DNA from: JBBRUG01 sp038247995
Lineage (GTDB): Bacteria; Chloroflexota; Chloroflexia; Chloroflexales; Chloroflexaceae
Assembly: GCA_038247995.1 (NCBI GenBank)
Contig: JBBRUG010000083.1
Location: 1-18,923 of the forward strand
Length of the DNA: 18,923 nt
Reading direction: 5' to 3'
Shown: piece by piece, positions 1-6,578 of the stretch
Position numbering within the stretch: position 1 is the stretch's first letter
Layout: each line of letters begins with the position of its first letter
Notes under the pieces: model-generated
What the model was told of the DNA's origin: nothing
The model's input: only the letters and a program-made list of their open reading frames with translations
Database searches by the model: none
Translations under genes and position numbers: made by a program

Positions 1-63
1 CAGGATTCGAACCTGCGACCTTCGGGTTATGAGCCCGACGAGCTGCCACTGCTCCACGCCGCG
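1..63 (-). tRNA. initiator tRNA-Met (CAT), 3' end cut by window edge
   Basis: Read on the minus strand, the sequence begins CGCGGCGTGGAGCAG and has a D-arm, an anticodon arm TCGGG-CTCATAA-CCCGA and the start of a T-arm (GGTTCGAATCC). The anticodon is CAT. Three consecutive G-C pairs at the base of the anticodon stem and the unpaired-type first C are hallmarks of the bacterial initiator tRNA, so this is most likely tRNA-fMet rather than elongator Met. The 3' half of the acceptor stem and any CCA lie outside the window. Confidence 0.93.
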
Positions 64-116
64 ATATCAATATGGATAGATTATACGTGACTGAGCAGGG
101 CTGTGTCAAGTCGTTT

Positions 117-728
117 TTAGCTGCGAAGCGCCCGCGTCGCCCAGAACACGCGCTGAACTGCCGTAAACATTGTTAACGCGGCCATAAGTGTAAAGAGCGG
201 CACGAGAAGATTCGGCAGCAGCAAAAAAAGCGAGAACAAGAGCACAGTCTCAGCGCCTTCGATCAGGCCGCCCGGCATTGTAATCGTTGTCAGTTCGCCC
301 TGCGCAGCGGCGCCGCTATTACGCTTCTCCAACAAAGCCGCCAAATACATCCAGGTTGCGCCATTGATATAAAAGCTGGCGAGCAACAATGCCAGCGCAA
401 GAAACGCGCCCTGGGTGCCGACACTAAACGCCAGGCCCAACGGAATCGCGGCATACACAACCGTATCGAGCACAATATCCAGGTAACCGCCCAGATCACT
501 TTGCTTGCCGGACAAACGCGCCAGTGTGCCGTCGAGGCCATCAAGGATGCGATTCACAATCCAGAGGCCAACGGCAACACCGTAAGCGCCCTGCGCCGCA
601 GCGAATGCACAGGCCAGCCCGAACAAGCAGGCGATCCCGGTGACAATATTCGGATGGATCGCGCGCAGTGGTCCGGCGAGCGGCGCCATGAGCAACTCTT
701 TGGGGCGGCGCAAATTCTTGTCAACCAT
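117..728 (-). CDS. CDP-alcohol phosphatidyltransferase family membrane protein
   Basis: A 203-residue integral membrane enzyme. The family signature D-x2-DG-x2-AR-x8-G-x3-D-x3-D is complete: D63, D66, G67, A70, R71, G80, D84 and D88. In this family these residues bind the metal ions and the CDP group and transfer a phosphatidyl (or phospho-alcohol) group to an alcohol acceptor at the membrane. Several hydrophobic helices surround the motif (about 29-60, 85-135 and 160-192). The start is supported by a GGAG sequence about 9 bases upstream. The acceptor cannot be told from sequence; glycerol-3-phosphate, inositol phosphate or another alcohol are all possible, so no gene symbol is given. It follows the HD-domain gene on the same strand with a gap of about 150 bases. 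Confidence 0.88.
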   Translation of the reverse strand: MVDKNLRRPKELLMAPLAGPLRAIHPNIVTGIACLFGLACAFAAAQGAYGVAVGLWIVNRILDGLDGTLARLSGKQSDLGGYLDIVLDTVVYAAIPLGLAFSVGTQGAFLALALLLASFYINGATWMYLAALLEKRNSGAAAQGELTTITMPGGLIEGAETVLLFSLFLLLPNLLVPLFTLMAALTMFTAVQRVFWATRALRS

Positions 729-879
729 GGGCGGGTCTCCTTCGATGTTTCAGGTCAGGAGTCAGAAGCCAACAGCGAGCCGGAGCGCACACAACGCCCA
801 TTACCAACTGCGTAAGGAAAAGGATTGCAGATCTCGGGTTGCACCTATGCTGTCCATCGGTAGGGCAATCTGTTACAGC

Positions 880-1542
880 CTATAATGACTGTGGAGCGGC
901 AATTTCTGCGGCAAGCTGTTCAAGAAAGGTGTGCATGAAGGCTGTCCGCTGTTCAGCCTCACGCCGACCGACGGCAGTTTGCATGGTTGCGGCCAGGCGG
1001 AGCAGTTTCGTGTAGAAATGATCGATACTCGAACGTGTGTCGTCGGGGGGACGGCGAATTGCAAACGGATCTTCCGCAGCGTAGAGTGGCCGACCCATAA
1101 CCGCACCGAGCATCAATGTGCGGGCGATACCGACGGCGCCCAGCGCGTCGAGACGGTCGGCGTCCTGTACGATGCGCGCCTCAACACTCTGCGGTATGAT
1201 CCCGGCGCTGAAGCTGTGCGCCGCGATCGCATGTTCAATGGCCGGTATGTATGCACGCGGATAACCCGCTGTGCGCAGGAAGGCGCCGGCCGCCTCGGCA
1301 GCCAATGTACTGGCCTGAGCACGCAGCGGCGAATCTTTGGGCACAACGACACAATCGTGAAGCCAGGCCGCCGGCAAAACGACGGCGAGATCGGCCCGTT
1401 CATGCTGCGCCAGCCGTTGCGCATTCACCACAACCCGCCGGGTATGTTCGAGATCGTGGGCAGCGTCGGCCGTGGTATGCTGAAGCAGGAAAGCGCGCCA
1501 ACGCGCCTCCCAACTACTCAGGTCGATTATTTGCGCGTGCAT
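880..1542 (-). CDS. HD-domain metal-dependent phosphohydrolase
   Basis: A 220-residue soluble protein of the HD superfamily. The metal-binding pattern is visible: H29-D30 with H33 (AAHDLEHTRRV), H62-D63 (AAWLHD), H109 (IAAHSFS) and D127-A-D129 followed by D132 (VQDADRLDALG). The spacing resembles small stand-alone HD hydrolases of the YedJ type, whose substrates are mostly phosphate esters or nucleotides; the true substrate is unknown. The ATG is preceded only by a weak purine-rich stretch (GCAGAG). Just upstream lies the octamer repeat block that separates this gene from the M20 peptidase, so the two are divergent. Confidence 0.85.
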   Translation of the reverse strand: MHAQIIDLSSWEARWRAFLLQHTTADAAHDLEHTRRVVVNAQRLAQHERADLAVVLPAAWLHDCVVVPKDSPLRAQASTLAAEAAGAFLRTAGYPRAYIPAIEHAIAAHSFSAGIIPQSVEARIVQDADRLDALGAVGIARTLMLGAVMGRPLYAAEDPFAIRRPPDDTRSSIDHFYTKLLRLAATMQTAVGRREAEQRTAFMHTFLEQLAAEIAAPQSL

Positions 1543-1585
1543 CTCTGCATCATACGCTGGAGTCGCTGATCGGGCAACGTGTGTA

Positions 1586-1660
1586 CAGTCTGACAGTCTG
1601 ACAGTCTGACAGTCTGACAGTCTGACAGTCTGACAGTCTGACAGTCTGACAGTCTGACAG
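1586..1660. repeat. octamer tandem repeat CAGTCTGA, 9.4 copies
   Basis: Nine perfect copies of the 8-bp unit CAGTCTGA plus a trailing CAG, with no mismatch. The same unit recurs at 12670-12714 inside the znu gene cluster. It lies between the divergent HD and M20 genes. An ORF crosses it on the minus strand, but that only reflects absence of stops in the repeat. Confidence 0.98.
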
Positions 1661-1675
1661 TTCGCACAACGCTAA

Positions 1676-1731
1676 CGACGAACGACGAACGACAAACGAC
1701 GGACGACGGACGAACGACGCAGGACCACGGA
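1676..1731. repeat. degenerate heptamer array (CGACGAA / CGACGGA)
   Basis: Eight consecutive 7-bp units can be set in register: CGACGAA twice, CGACAAA, CGACGGA twice, CGAACGA, CGCAGGA and CCACGGA. It belongs to the same word family as the long array at 18771-18882 and, on the other strand, 11884-11925. It follows the octamer array after about 15 bases. Confidence 0.9.
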
Positions 1732-1750
1732 CGAAATTATTGTGCCTGGT

Positions 1751-1805
1751 ATTGGTCATTGGTCATTGGTCTTCGGTCTTCACTCATCACTTATCACTCA
1801 CCACT
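1751..1805. repeat. drifting heptamer array (ATTGGTC to ATCACTC) abutting a start codon
   Basis: Three exact ATTGGTC units are followed by TTCGGTC, TTCACTC, ATCACTT, ATCACTC and ACCACTA, all in 7-bp register. The sequence changes step by step from one end to the other. The array runs directly into the ATG of the M20 peptidase, so it occupies the place where a ribosome binding site would normally be. Confidence 0.88.
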
Positions 1806-3488
1806 ATGACACACACCTGGACTGATCGCGTTCGTGAACTAACCCTCACGCTGGTACGCTGGCCGAGCGTGCTCGACACGCCCGACGAGGCGGCGTTTGC
1901 GCCGCGTCTGCACACGCTGTTGGCGGCCTGGCCCTACTTTCAGCAGCATCCTAACCAACTCTATTTGCTGCCTACCCATCACGACGACCGTGAGCGCTGG
2001 AATCTGGTCGCCCTGGTGCGCGGCAGTGGGAACGCCGCTGTTGCGCTCACGGGCCACTACGACACAGTGCCAATCGACGACTACGGCCCGCTGGCGCCGC
2101 TCGCCACCGACCCTGCGGCGCTCCTGCCCGCACTGTGCGCGGCGCTGGCGCGTGAGGGTCGCCTCGAAGATCAGTTAGCGCTGGCGGATCTGGCCAGCGG
2201 CGATTTTATGCCTGGGCGCGGCGCGTTAGACATGAAGAGCGGCCTGGCGCTCGGCCTGGCCCTGCTCGAACATTTCGCTGAACTGCCGGAGCGGGCCGGC
2301 TCGCTGATATTCATCGCCACCCCCGACGAAGAGGGCACCTCGATCTGGATGCGTTCGTTGGTCACTGATTTGCCGGAGTGGCTTGCCGCGCACGAACTGA
2401 ACCTTGAGGCGGCGATCAACCTCGACGTAAGCAGCGATCAGGGTGACGGCAGCGCCGGACAGGCGGCATTCCTGGGCAGTGTCGGCAAACTGCTCGCCGC
2501 AGTAATGCTGGTCGGCCGCCCGGCGCATCTTGGGGCGCCTTTCGAGGGCGTGAGCGCCAACCTGCTGGCCGCCGAACTGGTGCGCGCCGTCGATTACAAC
2601 CCAGATCTTTGTGATCACGGTGGCGGCGAGTTCGGCACCCCGCCGCTAACCCTGCGCCTCCAGGATGCAAAAACCAGTTATGATGTGAGTACGCCGCAAT
2701 TCAGTTGGTGCGCGATTAACCTGCTGAGTTATAGCCGTAGTCCACAGGCAACGCTCGATCTGCTGGGCACAACCGCCGCTGCTGCGCTTAGCACAGCACT
2801 TGAACTGCATCAGCAGCGGGGGCACGATTATGCACAGCGCGCCGGTCAACCAGGATCAACGCCGGCGGGGCCAGGACGCGTGTACACCATTGCCCAACTG
2901 CGCAATCTGGTTACGGCGACAAGCGGTGAAACCGCCCGACGCGCCATAGCCGATGTGGAGACAGCGGCGCTGGCCCGGCATCAGGGCGACGCCTTCGCCC
3001 AATTACGCGTCGATCAGGCTGTAACTGAAGCACTCTGGCAGTATAGCGGGCTTCAGGGGCCGGCAGCCGTGATCGGCTTTGTGGGGCCGCATTATCCGCT
3101 GGTGACGCTGGATCGCGCCGGGGAGCGCGGCGTACGCCTCCTGGCGGCAATCGAGCATCAGGCGGCAGCGATCGCTACAGAAACCGGAACCCAGGTGCGC
3201 CTGCGCCCATTGTTCACCGGCATTTCCGATATGAGCTTTCTGGCGCGTCCGCCGGCAGAACGAGATCGTGCAGCGCTGCTGGATAACGTGCCGGCGGAGA
3301 GCACCCGGCAAAGGATCGCAACCGCAGTAACCGGAACACTCGATGTGCCGGTGGTGAATATCGGGCCGTGGGGGCGCGACTACCACCAGCGCACCGAGCG
3401 CCTCTACACGCCTTATGCCTTTACGACGCTGCCCGAACTGTTGTGGCGGATTGTGGAGGAACTGTTGCGTGAGGACGTGAGGGCGTGA
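1806..3488 (+). CDS. M20-family metallopeptidase, RocB-like
   Basis: A 560-residue cytoplasmic zinc-dependent amidohydrolase/peptidase of the M20 superfamily, closest in style to the RocB (arginine utilisation) branch. H84-Y-D86 (TGHYDTV) and the bridging D142 in GRGALDMKSG are the first metal ligands; E175-E176 (TPDEEG) supply the general base and a ligand. The protein is longer than typical M20 enzymes (about 400 residues), as in RocB-like members. The reading frame stays open to 1740, but the upstream stretch is repeat-derived, and MTHTWTDRVREL is the natural N-terminus, so ATG 1806 is chosen. No Shine-Dalgarno sequence is seen there. The substrate is unknown; a role in amino-acid or peptide catabolism is inferred from family only. 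Confidence 0.87.
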   Translation: MTHTWTDRVRELTLTLVRWPSVLDTPDEAAFAPRLHTLLAAWPYFQQHPNQLYLLPTHHDDRERWNLVALVRGSGNAAVALTGHYDTVPIDDYGPLAPLATDPAALLPALCAALAREGRLEDQLALADLASGDFMPGRGALDMKSGLALGLALLEHFAELPERAGSLIFIATPDEEGTSIWMRSLVTDLPEWLAAHELNLEAAINLDVSSDQGDGSAGQAAFLGSVGKLLAAVMLVGRPAHLGAPFEGVSANLLAAELVRAVDYNPDLCDHGGGEFGTPPLTLRLQDAKTSYDVSTPQFSWCAINLLSYSRSPQATLDLLGTTAAAALSTALELHQQRGHDYAQRAGQPGSTPAGPGRVYTIAQLRNLVTATSGETARRAIADVETAALARHQGDAFAQLRVDQAVTEALWQYSGLQGPAAVIGFVGPHYPLVTLDRAGERGVRLLAAIEHQAAAIATETGTQVRLRPLFTGISDMSFLARPPAERDRAALLDNVPAESTRQRIATAVTGTLDVPVVNIGPWGRDYHQRTERLYTPYAFTTLPELLWRIVEELLREDVRA

Positions 3489-3528
3489 AGGGGAGGTCAT
3501 GAATGTCTAATATGAAAGGATTATCTAG

Positions 3529-4032
3529 ATGCAACTGATTATCGGCACCTTTGACGGAGCAAGCCAGGCCGAGCAGGTGAGAAGTACACTTGAGACGCTC
3601 AGCCGCGATGTACAGGCCGTGCATCTCGGCCGTTTGGCAATCGTCGAGCGCCGCGCCGACGGGCAGATCGGGCTGAGCGAGCGGAACGACTGGCGCGAGC
3701 AGATTGGCTCGGCGTTTGGCGCTGTGGCCGGCACGGTAACGAGTTTCCTGTACGCCTTTGTCGGCCTGATCGGCCCCAGCACAGGCACGGCAGTGGCGGA
3801 GACTACGGCAAACGCAACCGAGAGCCTCGTGCGCGACATGGGCTTCCCCGACGATGCACTGTATGCGATTGGCGAACAACTGCAAGCCGGCCAGACGGCG
3901 CTGATCGCCCTGATCGACCCAGCCGACGAGCCGATCGTGCGCGCTGAACTTGAGCGCCTGGGCGGACAGATTGTACAGCACAGCCTGCCTGCCGCGCTTG
4001 TCGCACGCCTGAAGGCGGAAGATACGGAGTAA
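3529..4032 (+). CDS. DUF1269-like protein with glycine-rich hydrophobic segment
   Basis: A 167-residue protein of unknown function. The N-terminus (LIIGTFDGASQAEQVRSTLE) and the following VHLGRLAIVERRADGQ strand look like the DUF1269/COG4803 family, which has a ferredoxin-like fold with a Gly/Ala-rich hydrophobic insertion. Here that segment spans about residues 60-92 and is rich in Gly, Ala and Thr. The C-terminal half (TALIALIDPADEPIVRAELERLGGQIVQHSL) repeats an alpha/beta pattern. AAAGGA about 9 bases before the ATG is a good ribosome binding site. It starts 40 bases after the M20 peptidase and may be co-transcribed with it. Family assignment is from pattern recognition and moderately secure. 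Confidence 0.65.
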   Translation: MQLIIGTFDGASQAEQVRSTLETLSRDVQAVHLGRLAIVERRADGQIGLSERNDWREQIGSAFGAVAGTVTSFLYAFVGLIGPSTGTAVAETTANATESLVRDMGFPDDALYAIGEQLQAGQTALIALIDPADEPIVRAELERLGGQIVQHSLPAALVARLKAEDTE

Positions 4033-4113
4033 GGTCATTTTCCATCGCCAACCTGTCAGGTCTGCCACTTCGTGCCGTTTACCGCCTGCCGCGTGATGCG
4101 GCGGATCAACCGC

Positions 4114-4142
4114 TTGACAAGCTGGATTGCCCCTGCTATACT
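4114..4142 (+). promoter_or_regulatory. sigma-70-type promoter of the LacI-family gene
   Basis: TTGACA at 4114-4119 and TATACT at 4137-4142 are separated by exactly 17 bases. The -35 hexamer is perfect and the -10 has five of six consensus bases. Transcription would begin around 4149, inside the inverted-repeat operator that follows. Confidence 0.85.
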
Positions 4143-4178
4143 CCACTTAACCGATTAAGCACGTAATCGATTAAGTGG
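4143..4178. promoter_or_regulatory. twin LacI-type operator within a 36-bp palindrome
   Basis: The outer arms CCACTTAA (4143-4150) and TTAAGTGG (4171-4178) are perfect inverted repeats, and the whole 36 bases pair with only three mismatched positions. Each half also holds its own small palindrome with a central CG: CTTAACCGATTAAG at 4146-4159 and TAATCGATTA at 4164-4173. LacI-family operators typically have such a central CG. The site covers the expected transcription start, which suggests autorepression by the gene it precedes. Confidence 0.8.
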
Positions 4179-4193
4179 TGCAGGTAGGCAGTC

Positions 4194-5258
4194 ATGCCGA
4201 CAATCAAGGATGTTGCGGAGTTGGCAAAGGTGTCAACAGCTACCGTCTCGTATGTGTTGAACGGCACCGGCACAATTACGCCGGGAACCCGTCAGCGCGT
4301 CCTTGAGGCGGTGGCCACGCTTGATTACCGGCCCAATCACGCTGCACGCAGCCTGCGCACGCGCTCGCGCACGCTCGGGTTGGTTTTACCTGCCGGCGCA
4401 ACAGGCCTCGCCGATCCGGCGCTGGCCGAGTTGGTGGCCGGGCTGGCTGAGGCAGCGGCTGAAGCGAACTACTTCTTGATTCTGGCTGCGGCCAACCCCG
4501 ATCGCGATGAAACTACGCTGGTCGATGAGCTTGTGCGCAGCGGGCGCGTCGATGGCCTGGTGCTGCTCGATCCACTCGTCGATGATCAGCGCGTGGTGAA
4601 GCTCGCGGCCCACGGAGTGCTGCTGGCATTGGCAGGGCCGCTGCGCAGCGATCTGCCCGGTGTAGCTGCGCCAATTGATCTTGCGGGCGGCGTGCAGGCG
4701 GCCATGCGTCATTTGATCGGCCTGGGACACCACCGGATCGCACTGATTACCCTGCCGTCGGATCTGGTCGAGAGTGAGCAGACGTTCCTGGCCTACAGCA
4801 CTACGCTGGAAGCCTCTGGCCTGGAACCCGACCCGATGCTGATCGTTGAAGCGGGTGTCTCGCAAGACGACGGCATGGCCGCGACCCAGGAATTGCTCAC
4901 GCTTCCTGAACCGCCGACGGCCATCCTAGCGGCCAGCGACGCCCTCGCCTTCGGAGTGATGCACGCCCTACGCGACGCCGGAATGACGATCGGCGCCGAT
5001 ATGTCGCTCGTCGGGTGTGGTGATGTGCCGCTTGCCGCGCATATTCACCCAGCGCTGACCACCCTGCGCGTTCCGCGGCACGCCCGCGGCGTCCAACTTG
5101 CGCGCCGCCTGATCGCGCTGATCGAAGGACGCGCCCAACCACCGCTTGATCCGCTGCCGTTGCAGTTGATCGTCCGGCGATCGACGGGAAAGGTGAGGAA
5201 CAGAGGAATAGAGGAACAGAGGAACAGAGGAACAGAAAGCACACCAGAAATTGCTTAG
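4194..5258 (+). CDS. LacI-family transcriptional regulator
   Basis: A 354-residue DNA-binding regulator. Residues 1-25 form the LacI helix-turn-helix (TIKDVAELAKVSTATVSYVLN), followed by the hinge helix region (YRPNHAARSLRTRSR, about 45-59) and a periplasmic-binding-protein-like sensor domain from about 60 to 330. The sensor ligand is probably a sugar by family, but the residues do not identify which. AGGTAGG just before the ATG can act as a ribosome binding site. Its own upstream region has a strong promoter and twin operator. The last 20 residues (RNRGIEEQRNRGTEST and PEIA) are encoded by an AGGAACAG octamer array and are not part of the conserved fold. A sugar ABC ATPase gene follows on the same strand. 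Confidence 0.93.
   Translation: MPTIKDVAELAKVSTATVSYVLNGTGTITPGTRQRVLEAVATLDYRPNHAARSLRTRSRTLGLVLPAGATGLADPALAELVAGLAEAAAEANYFLILAAANPDRDETTLVDELVRSGRVDGLVLLDPLVDDQRVVKLAAHGVLLALAGPLRSDLPGVAAPIDLAGGVQAAMRHLIGLGHHRIALITLPSDLVESEQTFLAYSTTLEASGLEPDPMLIVEAGVSQDDGMAATQELLTLPEPPTAILAASDALAFGVMHALRDAGMTIGADMSLVGCGDVPLAAHIHPALTTLRVPRHARGVQLARRLIALIEGRAQPPLDPLPLQLIVRRSTGKVRNRGIEEQRNRGTESTPEIA
5196..5235. repeat. octamer array AGGAACAG, 5 copies, inside the LacI 3' coding end
   Basis: Five consecutive 8-bp units: AGGAACAG, AGGAATAG, then AGGAACAG three times. Because the unit is 8 bp, each turn of three units (24 bases) encodes eight residues, giving RNRGIEEQ then RNRGTEST at the protein C-terminus. 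The regulator's stop codon lies 21 bases beyond the array. Confidence 0.95.
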
Positions 5259-5269
5259 TTCGCCCATCG

Positions 5270-5345
5270 TTTTGTTCTTTGCTCTTATGTTCTTTGCTCT
5301 TGTTCTCTTGTTCTCTTGTTCTTTTGTTCTTTGTTCTTTGTTCTC
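5270..5345. repeat. T-rich 7/8-bp repeat array (TTGTTCT family)
   Basis: About ten units of TTGTTCT and close variants (TTGCTCT, TATGTTCT, CTTGTTCT) with 7- or 8-bp steps fill almost the whole gap between the LacI gene and the ABC ATPase. The strand is strongly pyrimidine-biased. The ATPase ribosome binding site AGGAGG follows 5 bases after the array. Confidence 0.9.
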
Positions 5346-5361
5346 AACGTAGGAGGAACAC

Positions 5362-6468
5362 ATGGCTTCGATCAAGTTCGACCACGTCTGGAAGCGCTTC
5401 GGTGATGTTTCGGTGCTCAAAGATCTGCACATCGAGATCAACGATGGTGAGTTTCTCGTGCTCGTCGGCCCGTCGGGTTGCGGGAAGTCCACCGCGCTGC
5501 GCTGCCTCGCTGGTCTTGAAGAGATCACCGAAGGCAACATCCTCATCGGCGATCGTGTGGTAACCGATACACCGCCGAAGGATCGCGACATCGCCATGGT
5601 GTTCCAGAGCTACGCCCTCTACCCGCACATGAGCGTATACGACAACATGGCCTTCGGCCTGAAGCTGCGCAAAGTGCCAAAAACCGAGATCGACCGGCGC
5701 GTGAAAGAGGCAGCCGATATGTTGGACATCGGCCACCTGCTCGACCGCAAGCCGAAGGCGCTCTCCGGCGGTCAGCGCCAGCGCGTCGCGCTCGGGCGGG
5801 CGATTGTGCGCGACCCAGCTGTGTTCCTTATGGACGAGCCGCTCTCGAACCTCGACGCGAAGCTGCGTGTGCAGACGCGTGCCGAGATCAGCAAGCTGCA
5901 CCAGCGCCTGAAGACGACCTTCATCTACGTGACCCACGACCAGACCGAAGCAATGACGATGGGTTCGCGGATCGCGGTTATGCGCGACGGCATTCTGCAG
6001 CAGCTCGATACGCCGCAGAACCTCTATGATCACCCGTCAAACATGTTTGTCGCCGGCTTCATCGGCAGCCCCTCGATGAACTTCTTTGAGGCCAAGCTCG
6101 ATCGCATCGACGGCGGGATCGGTATCGTGGTCGCCAAGGACTTCCTGGTGCCAATCCCGACGACCAAGGCCGATCAACTCAGCAGCTACGTGGGTAAGAA
6201 CGTCTACTTCGGCATTCGCCCCGAAGACCTGCACGATGCCAACTACGTGCCCCGCGGCGTCGACGAGAGCGCCCGCATCACGGCGAGCGTGAACGTGATC
6301 GAGCCGATGGGTTCGGAGGTCTTTGCCTACGTTGAAAATAGCGGCAAAGAATTTATCGGGCGCTTCGACCCGCGCTCCGGTGCGCGCACCGGCCACGGCC
6401 TCGATGTCGTGCTCGACATGGGCAAGATGCACATCTTCGACCGCGACAACGAGAAGGCGCTCGTGTAA
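5362..6468 (+). CDS. MsmK/UgpC/MalK-type sugar ABC transporter ATP-binding protein
   Basis: A 368-residue cytoplasmic ATPase that would power a carbohydrate importer. Walker A GPSGCGKST is at 36-44, the Q-loop in VFQSYALYPHM at about 82, the signature LSGGQ at 134-138, Walker B VFLMDEP at 154-160 and the switch histidine H192. Residues from about 240 onward form the regulatory TOBE/OB-like domain found in MalK, UgpC and MsmK. The ATG has a strong AGGAGG 7 bases upstream. No permease or solute-binding gene is in the window, so this looks like a shared multi-sugar ATPase serving transporters encoded elsewhere. It follows a LacI-family gene on the same strand, which may control it. A strong hairpin ends the unit. 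Confidence 0.93.
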   Translation: MASIKFDHVWKRFGDVSVLKDLHIEINDGEFLVLVGPSGCGKSTALRCLAGLEEITEGNILIGDRVVTDTPPKDRDIAMVFQSYALYPHMSVYDNMAFGLKLRKVPKTEIDRRVKEAADMLDIGHLLDRKPKALSGGQRQRVALGRAIVRDPAVFLMDEPLSNLDAKLRVQTRAEISKLHQRLKTTFIYVTHDQTEAMTMGSRIAVMRDGILQQLDTPQNLYDHPSNMFVAGFIGSPSMNFFEAKLDRIDGGIGIVVAKDFLVPIPTTKADQLSSYVGKNVYFGIRPEDLHDANYVPRGVDESARITASVNVIEPMGSEVFAYVENSGKEFIGRFDPRSGARTGHGLDVVLDMGKMHIFDRDNEKALV

Positions 6469-6489
6469 ACCATCCTTTCAGGATCGGAT

Positions 6490-6528
6490 AAGCATCAGGA
6501 CGCAGCATGCTGCGTCCTGATGGCTTTG
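6490..6528 (+). terminator. terminator hairpin after the ABC ATPase gene
   Basis: A perfect 30-bp palindrome occupies 6493-6522 (arms CATCAGGACGCAGCA and TGCTGCGTCCTGATG). With one bulged G, the flanking AAG and CTT extend the stem. It begins about 22 bases after the ATPase stop and is followed by a short T-containing run (GGCTTTGT). The U-tract is poor, so it may act in both directions or as an mRNA-stabilising hairpin. Confidence 0.8.
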
Positions 6529-6578
6529 TAGGGGTCATATTCCTTTACGTGGCACCAACAATAAGGTACAGTAAAGGT

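Noticed and set aside
881..886. Plus-strand TATAAT near 881 as a promoter
   Set aside because: It overlaps the 3' end of the HD gene, has no -35 at suitable spacing and no plus-strand gene follows.
1586..1660. CRISPR array
   Set aside because: Units are 8 bp with no unique spacers, and there is no cas gene; the same holds for the other arrays.
1550..1759. Minus-strand frame with SDCQTVRL repeats
   Set aside because: It is translated from the CAGTCTGA and CGACGAA arrays and has no domain or ribosome binding site.
5344..6033. Long antisense frame of 229 residues over the ABC ATPase gene
   Set aside because: It is a shadow of a GC-rich gene with clear ATPase motifs on the plus strand; no recognisable protein feature on the minus strand.
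6507..6578. ATG at 6507 as start of the kinase remnant
   Set aside because: It falls inside the terminator palindrome; ATG 6579 is outside it and has AAGG upstream.
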